A stretch of 19,936 bases of DNA from GWF2-43-63 sp964559205 (GTDB taxonomy: Bacteria; Bacteroidota; Bacteroidia; Bacteroidales; DTU049): positions 1-19,936 of the forward strand of contig CAZLHV010000038.1 of the NCBI GenBank assembly GCA_964559205.1, given 5' to 3'. This document shows, one piece after another, positions 5,701 to 13,916 of this stretch. The notes beneath the pieces are model-generated. The model was not told the DNA's origin and searched no databases. It worked only from the letters and a program-made list of their open reading frames with translations. Position numbers and translations under genes: made by a program. Each line of letters starts with the position of its first letter. The stretch's first letter is position 1.

Positions 5701-8525
5701 CATTTATAGATGAAACAGCAGATTTCATTCTAAGCCATTACCGCGAAGAAGCCACTCATCTCGCCGTGGTACTTCCAGGCAGAAGAAGCAGTTTGTTTTT
5801 GCGAAAGGCAATTGCTGCAAAAGCAAAGGCTCCCATGCTGCTGCCTGATGTACTCAGCATCGAAGATTATATCTTCACCGCTTCGGGCCTGATGAAAGCC
5901 GATGAACCCGTGCTTCTCACCAGTCTCTATCAGGTCTATCGTGAGAATACCGGTGATGCAGCATACCCGCTTGATGAGTTTCTTCACACAGGAAAAAGCT
6001 TGTTGGCCGACTTCAACGATGTGGATGATTATCTGCTACCGGCTGATGAAATTTTCACCTATCTTTTCAGGGTAAAGGAAATTGAGGGTTGGGAGCCTGG
6101 AAATGCGAAAACCGATTTGCAATCAAATTACCTCAGGTTCTATTCACTGCTGCTGCCCATGTACGAGGTTTTCACTCAGCGCATGCTCGATTCAGGTATC
6201 GCCTGGCAGGGACTGGCTTCGAAAAAGCTGTCGTCGATGCCTGCCTCAGCCTCAAAATATAAGAAAGTAATTTTTGCAGGTCTGAACGCCATTACCCCAA
6301 GTCTTGCCGCCCACATCAATACATTGCGTGAATCTGAAATGGCCGTCTTGCTTTGGGATGATGACCCGTGGTATACAAAATCAAAAATTCATGAGGCAGG
6401 ACATTTTATGCGCCTCAACCAAATCACATGGCCCGATACATTTACTGAAAAGGTATCTCATTTTTCTTCCAACTCAAAAAGCATTGAGTTTGTTGGTGCC
6501 CCCATGGGGTTTGCTCAGATTCAGGCAGCTCTGACTTTGGTTGAAGAAAAGTATCCTGAACAAGAAGGTGATACTGTGATTGTTTTGGCCGATGATGGTT
6601 TGCTGATGCCATTGCTTAGTTGTATTCCTTCTCACTTGTCGGAAAAAGTCAATATCTCTGCAGGTTATCCGTTAAAAAACTCCTTAACAGGACAACTGTT
6701 TATTTCGCTTATCGATTTATACAGCCAGGCCTTTGGAACCAATGGGAAAGAGGTTGTTTTCAGATACGACGCATTGTTGAAAGTGCTTACCAATCCCCTG
6801 CTCTATTTGATGCTTTCAGAGGAAAAAAGGGACATCTTCTCGAAAGTGCTTGACAACATCTCATCGGGAAACATCAGGTTTTTCAGACAAAGCGGTGAAT
6901 CAAATCAGCAAAGTGCGATCGGTCAGATCAATGAACTGATTCCTGATTTCCTTTCTGAGCCAGGACATTGGACCAGCTGTCTTGAGCGATTCGACAATCT
7001 GGGATCCGACCTCTTTGAAGTAACCGTTGATGCAGAACTTGAGCATGAAGCTGCCTGGATGGTGACCACTGCTGCAAGAATGATGGGGAATCATCTTAAA
7101 AAAGTAACAGAAAGTGATAATATATCCCTTCAAGCTGTTCTTTGGTTTATGAAAAGGCAGCTAACTATTGCAAAAATACCTCTGAAAGGAGAACCATTAA
7201 AGGGCATTCAAATCTTAGGAATGCTCGAAACCCGCGCCCTTGATTTCAAAAATGTGATTGTGGTTGGCGTCAACGAAGGCTTTCTGCCTGCATCGGCACA
7301 CAGCGACAGCTTCATTCCATTTGATATTCGGCGCGAGACTGGGCTTCCATTGCCTTATGAGCGCGATGCAGTATACGCCTATCATTTCTACAGGCTCATT
7401 CAAAGGGCAAACGAGATCACGCTGATTTATAATACAGAAAGCGATCCCATGTTTGGAAAAGAGCCAAGCCGCTTTCTTGCACAAATCGAGCATGAACTCA
7501 TTCCTGCATATCCTCAGTATCGGTTCAACAAAGTAGTTCCCGATATTCAATATCAGAAGCAACACAATCCTTCCTTTCCGAAGCCAAACCATGAAACCAT
7601 TCAACAGGTGCTCGATCAGGCAGCGCAATTTGGATTGTCGTTCTCAAGACTCTTTACATTCATCAGTTGCCCTTACAAGTTTTTACTGGCATCGATACTT
7701 GATATCAGGGAGTATCAGAACGAATCTGGAAACATGGCCAACTATGTTATGGGGAATGTGTTCCATCAGACCATCGAACAGATTTCCAAACCCTTTGTTG
7801 GAACAGCACTTGGGCCGGAACAAATTGATCTGATGATCACAAACATTGAGAAAGAGCTTGCTGAAGCGCTTGACGGTCAGCATGTGTCACATACCGAATC
7901 GGGATACAATTTTCTTGTGACTGATTTACTGAAAGACTCACTGAAAAGATGGCTGACGGGAATAAAAATGTATTCGCTCTCAGGGTATACAATTGTTGAT
8001 GTTGAAAGCGACCTGTCGTATGAAATAACAACTGAATTCAACAAAAAGGTCAGATTATATGGGAAAGCAGACCGCATTGAACTGGTGAATGGCGCCATTA
8101 GAATCATGGATTTTAAGACAACACACAAACGCACGGATCTCAATGTGCCGGCGCCTGAAGAAATGACCAAAATCATCCAGAACGACAAGCAATATTTGCT
8201 TCAACTCCTGTTTTACACCTGGCTCTATTGCAGAAAGAACGAAATCACAAGTGCCAGTGCAGGCATTTATCCGGTTTTGGCAGCGCAAAACTACAAACCA
8301 GACCTGCTATCCATAAATAAACAGGCCGGCAGCCCTCTCGGAAAGGAAGAACTTGATGCTTTCGAAACCGCCATACTATCGGTTGTGAATCGCATTTTCG
8401 ATCCCGACCAATCATTTTCTGCCGAGCCGTCAAAAAATGCATGCAATAATTGTGTGTATAAAAATGTTTTATGTTTCAATAATCGTTTTGAACAAGCACA
8501 GGATGATGAATTGGAAAATGAATAA
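5697..8525 (+). CDS. AddB-like PD-(D/E)XK exonuclease with inactive helicase domain and Fe-S cluster motif
   Basis: This 942-residue protein resembles the AddB/RexB-type subunit of DNA end-processing complexes. The N-terminal part is UvrD-like, but where a Walker A motif would be it reads LPGRRSSLFLRK (26-37), so it probably binds no ATP. A conserved helicase-core segment, GMLETRALDFKNVIVVGVNEGFLP, occupies 508-531. The nuclease domain (about 645-930) has Cys658 in FISCPYKFLL, His690 in GNVFHQTIE, a RecB-type site with GKADRIE (789-795), Asp805 and Lys807 in MDFKTT, and Gln836/Tyr840 in QLLFY. Cys658 with Cys916, Cys919 and Cys926 (CNNC-x6-C) fits a 4Fe-4S cluster. The known role is resection of double-strand breaks with an AddA partner, which is not in this window. 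It overlaps the nucleotidyltransferase by 4 nt and the next gene by about 23 nt. Confidence 0.85.
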   Translation: MTFIDETADFILSHYREEATHLAVVLPGRRSSLFLRKAIAAKAKAPMLLPDVLSIEDYIFTASGLMKADEPVLLTSLYQVYRENTGDAAYPLDEFLHTGKSLLADFNDVDDYLLPADEIFTYLFRVKEIEGWEPGNAKTDLQSNYLRFYSLLLPMYEVFTQRMLDSGIAWQGLASKKLSSMPASASKYKKVIFAGLNAITPSLAAHINTLRESEMAVLLWDDDPWYTKSKIHEAGHFMRLNQITWPDTFTEKVSHFSSNSKSIEFVGAPMGFAQIQAALTLVEEKYPEQEGDTVIVLADDGLLMPLLSCIPSHLSEKVNISAGYPLKNSLTGQLFISLIDLYSQAFGTNGKEVVFRYDALLKVLTNPLLYLMLSEEKRDIFSKVLDNISSGNIRFFRQSGESNQQSAIGQINELIPDFLSEPGHWTSCLERFDNLGSDLFEVTVDAELEHEAAWMVTTAARMMGNHLKKVTESDNISLQAVLWFMKRQLTIAKIPLKGEPLKGIQILGMLETRALDFKNVIVVGVNEGFLPASAHSDSFIPFDIRRETGLPLPYERDAVYAYHFYRLIQRANEITLIYNTESDPMFGKEPSRFLAQIEHELIPAYPQYRFNKVVPDIQYQKQHNPSFPKPNHETIQQVLDQAAQFGLSFSRLFTFISCPYKFLLASILDIREYQNESGNMANYVMGNVFHQTIEQISKPFVGTALGPEQIDLMITNIEKELAEALDGQHVSHTESGYNFLVTDLLKDSLKRWLTGIKMYSLSGYTIVDVESDLSYEITTEFNKKVRLYGKADRIELVNGAIRIMDFKTTHKRTDLNVPAPEEMTKIIQNDKQYLLQLLFYTWLYCRKNEITSASAGIYPVLAAQNYKPDLLSINKQAGSPLGKEELDAFETAILSVVNRIFDPDQSFSAEPSKNACNNCVYKNVLCFNNRFEQAQDDELENE

Positions 8526-9498
8526 TATCCCTATTCTGCTCAACTTGCTTTTTATGCTGTTTGTATTCATGCCAAACCAGCATCTGATGGCTCAGCATCC
8601 GCACGGGCAGTTCTGGACTCCCGAATTGAGAATCAACCCTGCATTTACCGGAATGATGAATGCCAAATGGCGCATTAAAGAGAACTATCGCCGACAAACA
8701 TTTAACGACGGTCATGTGCTGAAATGGAATACCCTGTCGGCCGATATCCGAAAAGACATCACAAAAGAAGTGGGTGGTTATGGGCTAAAAATGCAGGAGT
8801 CGAGCGGAAACACCTTCGGATTTGGGATCATAGACGACCGCAGACGAAGCGATAGCACAGGTGCGGAATATATCGCAGATTATTTTTCATTTTCATTTCA
8901 CAAAGTGCTAAAAAAATCAGGCAATTCAATTGGCTTTGGCATTCAGCCAGGGTACATGAGAAATGAAGCTGAACGAAAATTCGATTTAAACGCAGGCTTT
9001 CTTTGGGGCAAAGGAAAAATTACTTGCTGGCAGGAAGATCAATACTTTCAAAATCAAATCGGTTTTGCGGGATATAACTTATTCAGCGCATGGAACGACT
9101 CCTCGGCCCTTCCTTCGCGTGAAGTTCATGCACATGCGGGTTTTCTGATAAAAAAAATTGAACAGTTTAATTTTGTTGTAAACGGGTTCTATCGGTATAA
9201 TGGTAACAACGATTTTTCAATAGGAACCTACGCATTGTTTTTCCCCATTGTGCATTACGCCTATTGGGACCGCGCCAGACTCGGACTTCATTACCGCTCA
9301 AGCAATCACCTGACACTTTCAGCCGGACTGCGCTTGTATGGTCGCGGTAAAAAATCATTGACCCTCGATGGTACCATCAGTTATGATTTACCGCTGAAAT
9401 TCATGGAATTCAACAGCACGTATAAGTCGGCTTGGGAAATTGGCCTGGTGCTCATCCCATTCGAAAAATGCTGGAGCCTTGGCAAATGCGGAAACTGA
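8503..9498 (+). CDS. PorP/SprF family type IX secretion system membrane protein
   Basis: The product has a signal peptide ending HLMAQ followed by the family hallmark RINPAFTG near the mature N-terminus, then alternating beta-strands typical of an outer-membrane barrel. PorP/SprF proteins belong to the T9SS; some copies act as partners for cargo with type B sorting domains. The frame stays open upstream to an ATG at 8437, but that would add an unlikely N-terminus inside the nuclease gene. ATG at 8503 (or 8506, 8518) places the signal peptide correctly; 8503 keeps a Trp-Lys n-region. The gene overlaps the end of the AddB-like gene, implying co-transcription. No SprB-like or type B cargo is adjacent, so its partner is unknown. 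Confidence 0.87.
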   Translation: MMNWKMNNIPILLNLLFMLFVFMPNQHLMAQHPHGQFWTPELRINPAFTGMMNAKWRIKENYRRQTFNDGHVLKWNTLSADIRKDITKEVGGYGLKMQESSGNTFGFGIIDDRRRSDSTGAEYIADYFSFSFHKVLKKSGNSIGFGIQPGYMRNEAERKFDLNAGFLWGKGKITCWQEDQYFQNQIGFAGYNLFSAWNDSSALPSREVHAHAGFLIKKIEQFNFVVNGFYRYNGNNDFSIGTYALFFPIVHYAYWDRARLGLHYRSSNHLTLSAGLRLYGRGKKSLTLDGTISYDLPLKFMEFNSTYKSAWEIGLVLIPFEKCWSLGKCGN

Positions 9499-9565
9499 TC
9501 ACTTGTATTGCGCTCATATTTCGATGAATAACCGCATTTAAATTAAGTTCCAAATACAACCATGA

Positions 9566-9595
9566 TTGATCTGTCAACATTTTTCCCTATTTTTG
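9566..9595 (+). promoter_or_regulatory. Bacteroidetes-type promoter for the small lipoprotein gene
   Basis: TTG (9566-9568) and TATTTTTG (9588-9595) are separated by 19 nt, matching the Bacteroidetes TTG/TAnnTTTG promoter. Transcription would begin near 9602, leaving a leader of about 95 nt if translation starts at 9696. That leader holds a 21-codon frame (ATG 9608, stop 9671-9673) that could be a small upstream ORF or chance. Confidence 0.68.
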
Positions 9596-9695
9596 CGTTA
9601 ATATCCCATGGAGGCCGAACACCATCCGACGAAAACGGAAAAGCGGGGCCATTCCGAAAAGCCACATGAGTAGGGTTTCCCTTAATGCATTAGGT

Positions 9696-10070
9696 ATGAA
9701 AAACTTCTTCGCCGTTGTTGTAATGTCCATCATCTGGCTGGCATGCTCATCGTTTTCAACCATTTGCAGTACCAACGCGAATTGTAATACAGTGTATCCT
9801 CAATATGCACTGGTTCAACCTGAGGATGACGTGATCATTACCACCGACCGGAAAGATGTATGTGGTTTGGAATACATCGGAGAAATTGAAGTGACCGAAA
9901 AATGGTGGTTCTATCACAACAATGACCTTAAACAGGAAACCCGCAATGAACTTATGAAACAAGCCGCAGATAAAGGCGGTCAAATTGTGTATGTGGATAT
10001 CAAGGAGAAGAAAGGGTTTGGCTTATTCTTTACCACCACCATCAGTGGCTACGTATATAAAAAGCTTTGA
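9696..10070 (+). CDS. Small predicted lipoprotein of unknown function
   Basis: From ATG 9696 the protein has 124 residues and opens with MKNFFAVVVMSIIWLACSS, a lipoprotein signal peptide whose lipobox WLAC gives Cys17 as the lipidation site. An ATG at 9666 would add ten residues but push the signal sequence inward, so 9696 is preferred. The mature part contains LEYIGEIEVTEKWWF and a helix NELMKQAADKGGQIVYVDI, a layout seen in small periplasmic or envelope lipoproteins of the DUF4156/RcsF-like kind where a helix with QAA-x-x-G precedes a beta-strand; that similarity is weak. It has its own promoter. No enzymatic motif is visible. Confidence 0.72.
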   Translation: MKNFFAVVVMSIIWLACSSFSTICSTNANCNTVYPQYALVQPEDDVIITTDRKDVCGLEYIGEIEVTEKWWFYHNNDLKQETRNELMKQAADKGGQIVYVDIKEKKGFGLFFTTTISGYVYKKL

Positions 10071-10198
10071 CAGAAGCTGGATTTTCCCTCAAAGACATTA
10101 TTGCAAAGCAGATGGCATTGAGCAAACCCATTTCTTTGATTGAGCTAATTGAATCGAAAACAACGTTCGAAAACGACCTGATTTCGATGTTGCAATAA
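10067..10198 (+). CDS. Possible 43-residue small ORF after the lipoprotein gene
   Basis: A frame starting with TTG at 10067 overlaps the lipoprotein stop by 4 nt (TTGA) and runs to TAA at 10196-10198. An internal ATG at 10112 would give 28 residues. The product reads like a real peptide (GFSLKDIIAKQMALSKP, then SLIELIESKTTFENDLISML), probably helical and soluble. The 4-nt overlap suggests coupled translation, but length alone cannot exclude chance. I do not recognise it. Confidence 0.28.
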   Translation: MTEAGFSLKDIIAKQMALSKPISLIELIESKTTFENDLISMLQ

Positions 10199-10229
10199 TA
10201 ATTTCTACCTTGCCAAAAAATCGATTGTC

Positions 10230-13007
10230 ATGAGAATTACCTTTCTGGTCATGTGGCTTCTTGCTCTGAACAATGCTGTTCAAGCTACCAACTACACGGT
10301 CATCAACACCAACGATGCAGGCGCAGGTTCACTCCGCGAAGCCATCACCTCGGCCAATGCAGCCATGGGTGCCGACAATATTTATTTCAATATTCCGACC
10401 AGTGATCCCAATTACAATGCAGGAACAGGAACCTGGACCATTACCCTTCAGAGTGCCTTGCCGATGATCACCACCGGCTACATCAACATTGATGCAACAA
10501 GCCAGCAAACCAATCAGGGAAACACCAATCCGGCCGGTTACGAAATTGTGTTGCTGAAAGGCAGTGGCAGCTTCGACTATCCGCTTATGCTGGTTTCGCC
10601 GGGCAATGCCGTAAAAGGATTCATTATTCAGGGTTTCACCTATGGGTTGATGATATACAATTCAACCGCCACGGGCAACACCATTTCGCAAAATTACATT
10701 GGCACGAATCATTCGGCCACCGCAGCGGCAGCCACGCCCAATACTCACGGCATAGCCATTGCCAATGGCGCATCGGGCAATACCATCAGTGGGAATATTA
10801 TTTCCGGAAACACGTTCACTGGAATTGCCATTACAGGCGCATCAGGCAACACCATTAAAAACAACCGCATTGGAACCGATAGTTCGGGCACGTTTGCCAT
10901 TCCTAATAATTTCGGCATCGGCATTCAGGATGCTTCGTCGAATACCATTGGCAGCCTTACGGCGGGCGAATTCAATTTAATTTCAGGCAATACCACTGCG
11001 GGCATCACCATCGACGGGCTGGCCAGCAGCAGCAACAGCATTTTTGGCAACCGCATTGGCTGCGACCTTAGCGGCCTCGACAGTATTCCCAACGAATCAG
11101 GAATCATTCTGTCCTATGCCAGCAATACAAGCATTGGAGGAAGCACATACAAACATCGCAACATCATTTCGGGAAACAGCGGTTCAGGCATTGTGCTGAA
11201 TGGTACTGGCACCCGAAACAACAGCATCAAAGGCAATTTCATTGGTGCCGACATCACTGGCCTTGCCCCATTGTCGAATTACGCCGGCATTACGGTCACA
11301 AGCAATGCCAACCACAATTACATTGGCGGAACCGCCACAGCCGAACGCAACATTATTTCAGGCAATTACGAGATGGGCGTTTACATCGAATCGTCGGACA
11401 GCAACCTGATTGTCAATAATTATTTCGGACCCGATTCGACAGGATTGGTCGCTTTCAAAATTGGTGGCGACACCTTGCTGCAGAGCAATGGAGTTGAATT
11501 CAACACGGTGTCGAAACACAACACGCTGGGTGGTTATTCACCTGCAGAGCGTAATGTGATTTCAGGAAACCGTGTGTATGGCATGGTCTATTATGGCAAT
11601 GCAAGTTATAATCCGGTGATTGGAAATTACATCGGCGTGGATGCTACCGGTAACAATGCCCTGCCCAATGCCACTGGTATTTGTGTCGATGGCGGCTCGA
11701 ACCACAATCCAATCATCAACAATGTGCTGAGCGGAAATTACAGCTATGGCATTTTCATTGTGACCACCGGAACTTTTTACAATTCGATGACAGGAAACAT
11801 TCTCGGATTGAATGCCGCCGGAACCGACACCGTACCTAACGACGCAGGTTTATTGCTTGGGGGCGGCACCAAATACAATGACATCGGAGGACCGTTGGCT
11901 TCCGACAGAAATATTTTTTCGGGCAACCGCTTTGGCGGAATCGAAATTGCCGATCAGGGCACAAGTTTCAACAACATCCGCGGCAACTACATCGGCATCG
12001 ATATCAGCGGATTGCAGTCCAAACCTAATCTGTACGGCATCAGTCTCCTTTCGGAGTGTTCGCAAAACACCATCGACTCGAATGTGATTTCGGGCAATGC
12101 AAAATATGGAATTCTGCTTTTCGAAAATGCCGACAGCAATGTGGTTACCCGAAACTACATTGGTCTAGGTGCCGATAGCATCACCGACGTTGGCAATGGA
12201 ACCGTTGGCGTGGTCATCTGGAATGGCTGCACCCACAATCAGATTGGTGGTGATGGCATGGGAAATGTGATTGCTTATCACGATTCGTGCGGCGTTGCAG
12301 TAAAAGACAACAGCACACTCTACAATACAATTTCGGAAAATCTTATCTATAGCAATTCGATGATGGGTATCGATATTTTCCCCGAAGGTCCCAACAGCAA
12401 CGATTTTGATGATATTGATAATGGGCCTAACGAGATGATGAATTATCCTCTTATTGCGACTCCTGAATACATCCCAATGGCTCAGCAACTAACTATTGGA
12501 GGGAGTATTCAGACTGCCAATCCAGCTGATGGAATTATGATAGAGGTTTTTGAAGCCGCACCAGATTCTCTAGTAAATGCAGGAGAAGCAAAACGTTTCA
12601 TTGGGCGCACCTGGTGCAGTACAATGGGAGAATGGTTGCTTTTGGTTCATTGGGTTGATAGTGGAACAGTTGTAACAGCCACTGCCACAAGTCAAAATGG
12701 AAGCACATCAGAGTTTGCACCTAATATTTCGTCAATCACATCTATTGAAGAAGGAATATCTTCATCAAGTATTTCAATTTACCCAAATCCGTGCACCGAC
12801 ATGCTGCATATCGAAAATATTGCTGGCAATATTCAGATGCTAAAGGTTTTTTCGGCTGATGGGCAACTTGTGCATTTGCAAAACGACATCAACAGCAGCA
12901 CGTATTTTTGGAATTTCAGTAGTACTCTTTCGCCAGGGCTTTATGTTGCAAACATTTTGAACGAAAACGGGCAATGGAATTCGATTAAATTCAGTGTTTC
13001 GAGGTAA
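10230..13007 (+). CDS. Large secreted right-handed parallel beta-helix protein with T9SS C-terminus
   Basis: This 925-residue protein has a signal peptide (about 1-19, ending VQA), then YTVINTNDAGAGSLREAI (22-39), the N-terminal cap common in Bacteroidetes and planctomycete beta-helix proteins. Residues 125-710 form the helix: (I/L/F)SGN recurs at 191, 251, 313, 376, 444, 500, 563 and 620, about every 61 residues, each unit also holding N(Y/R/F)IG-x-D-x-x-G, a PN turn, GI and N-x-IGG. An acidic segment NDFDDIDNGPNEMMNYP (724-740), likely to bind calcium, and a beta-sandwich ending STSEFA follow. The T9SS sorting domain is 847-925 (ISIYPNPCTD, SPGLYVANI). Such helices bind or cleave polysaccharide or act as adhesins; no pectate lyase site is evident. 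It is paralogous to the gene at 13917. Confidence 0.87.
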   Translation: MRITFLVMWLLALNNAVQATNYTVINTNDAGAGSLREAITSANAAMGADNIYFNIPTSDPNYNAGTGTWTITLQSALPMITTGYINIDATSQQTNQGNTNPAGYEIVLLKGSGSFDYPLMLVSPGNAVKGFIIQGFTYGLMIYNSTATGNTISQNYIGTNHSATAAAATPNTHGIAIANGASGNTISGNIISGNTFTGIAITGASGNTIKNNRIGTDSSGTFAIPNNFGIGIQDASSNTIGSLTAGEFNLISGNTTAGITIDGLASSSNSIFGNRIGCDLSGLDSIPNESGIILSYASNTSIGGSTYKHRNIISGNSGSGIVLNGTGTRNNSIKGNFIGADITGLAPLSNYAGITVTSNANHNYIGGTATAERNIISGNYEMGVYIESSDSNLIVNNYFGPDSTGLVAFKIGGDTLLQSNGVEFNTVSKHNTLGGYSPAERNVISGNRVYGMVYYGNASYNPVIGNYIGVDATGNNALPNATGICVDGGSNHNPIINNVLSGNYSYGIFIVTTGTFYNSMTGNILGLNAAGTDTVPNDAGLLLGGGTKYNDIGGPLASDRNIFSGNRFGGIEIADQGTSFNNIRGNYIGIDISGLQSKPNLYGISLLSECSQNTIDSNVISGNAKYGILLFENADSNVVTRNYIGLGADSITDVGNGTVGVVIWNGCTHNQIGGDGMGNVIAYHDSCGVAVKDNSTLYNTISENLIYSNSMMGIDIFPEGPNSNDFDDIDNGPNEMMNYPLIATPEYIPMAQQLTIGGSIQTANPADGIMIEVFEAAPDSLVNAGEAKRFIGRTWCSTMGEWLLLVHWVDSGTVVTATATSQNGSTSEFAPNISSITSIEEGISSSSISIYPNPCTDMLHIENIAGNIQMLKVFSADGQLVHLQNDINSSTYFWNFSSTLSPGLYVANILNENGQWNSIKFSVSR

Positions 13008-13021
13008 AGTCATTCAGTAAA

Positions 13022-13906
13022 ATGGATAAAGTAAAAGAGAATATTGACCAGCAAATTGAAGCCAATCGTGGGAAGAATTTATTGTACGAAGGCAATGAAA
13101 AAGCAATGGCATTCATTGACGAGACGATGCAAATGATTTCGGAAATGCGGACTATCGGTATTGAAAACAAAGAAACTTTGGTGAGCTACACTACCGATAA
13201 ATCGTTGGAAGAGTTTTGCAGGGTGAATCAGTACTATCAATTCGACAGCAGCGCCATATCGCAGCTTAGGCAATTGTATATGCAATTGTTCGATGAGATT
13301 GAAAAAGAACAAACCGATCCGGAAACCATTGCGACGAAGCATTACGAAAATCTTCGCGAATGGCTTCAGCAAACCAATCCGATGGCAGTAAAAATCTATC
13401 GGCCCGATGAGATGATGGCCGAAACTGTTGTATCGTCGGAGTATTCACCGGAGCTTCAGTTGCAAATGTTAGGGATCGACCTTTCAAGCCTGCAAATGCC
13501 TGTAATTGATATTGGCTGCGGGCCAACGGGAAATTTGGTTTCGTTTTTACGCGAGAAAGGAATGGATGCATTTGGCATCGACCGCTTTGCGCCTGAAAGC
13601 GATAACTTTGAACGAACCGACTGGCTCGAATACGATTACGGAATTGAAAAGTGGGGCTGCATTGTTAGCAATCTTGGTTTTTCGAACCATTTTCGACACC
13701 ATCATCTTCGCGAAGACGGCAACTACATTGAATATGCTCAGAAATACATGCAAATTCTGGCATCGTTGAAACAAGGAGGCAGTTTTCATTACGCACCTCC
13801 GCTTCCATTTATTGAGCAATTTCTCGACACAAGCAAATTTTCCCTTTCGCACACCGAAGCCAATGTATATGCTATTGGTGGAACGGTTATTCGAAAAATG
13901 AATTAA
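13022..13906 (+). CDS. SAM-dependent methyltransferase-like protein
   Basis: The 294-residue product has no signal peptide and is predicted to be cytoplasmic. Residues 1-155 are mostly helical and charged. From 160 a class I Rossmann methyltransferase pattern begins: motif I VIDIGCGPTG (161-170), the strand-2 acidic residue Asp187 in FGIDRF, a TDWLEYD segment (199-205) and, in the motif IV position, IVSNLGFSNH (214-223), which lacks the NPPY of DNA or protein N-methyltransferases. LKQGGSFHYAP (249-259) matches the post-III strand. The substrate is unknown. It lies between two beta-helix genes, 14 bp after the first and 10 bp before the second, so the three are probably co-transcribed; a link to modification of those proteins or of their glycans is conceivable but unproven. 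Confidence 0.78.
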   Translation: MDKVKENIDQQIEANRGKNLLYEGNEKAMAFIDETMQMISEMRTIGIENKETLVSYTTDKSLEEFCRVNQYYQFDSSAISQLRQLYMQLFDEIEKEQTDPETIATKHYENLREWLQQTNPMAVKIYRPDEMMAETVVSSEYSPELQLQMLGIDLSSLQMPVIDIGCGPTGNLVSFLREKGMDAFGIDRFAPESDNFERTDWLEYDYGIEKWGCIVSNLGFSNHFRHHHLREDGNYIEYAQKYMQILASLKQGGSFHYAPPLPFIEQFLDTSKFSLSHTEANVYAIGGTVIRKMN

Positions 13907-13916
13907 ACACTGAAAG

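Noticed and set aside
8437..8502. Upstream ATG for the PorP/SprF gene
   Set aside because: It lies well inside the nuclease gene and would put 22 residues, including extra hydrophobic sequence, before the signal peptide.
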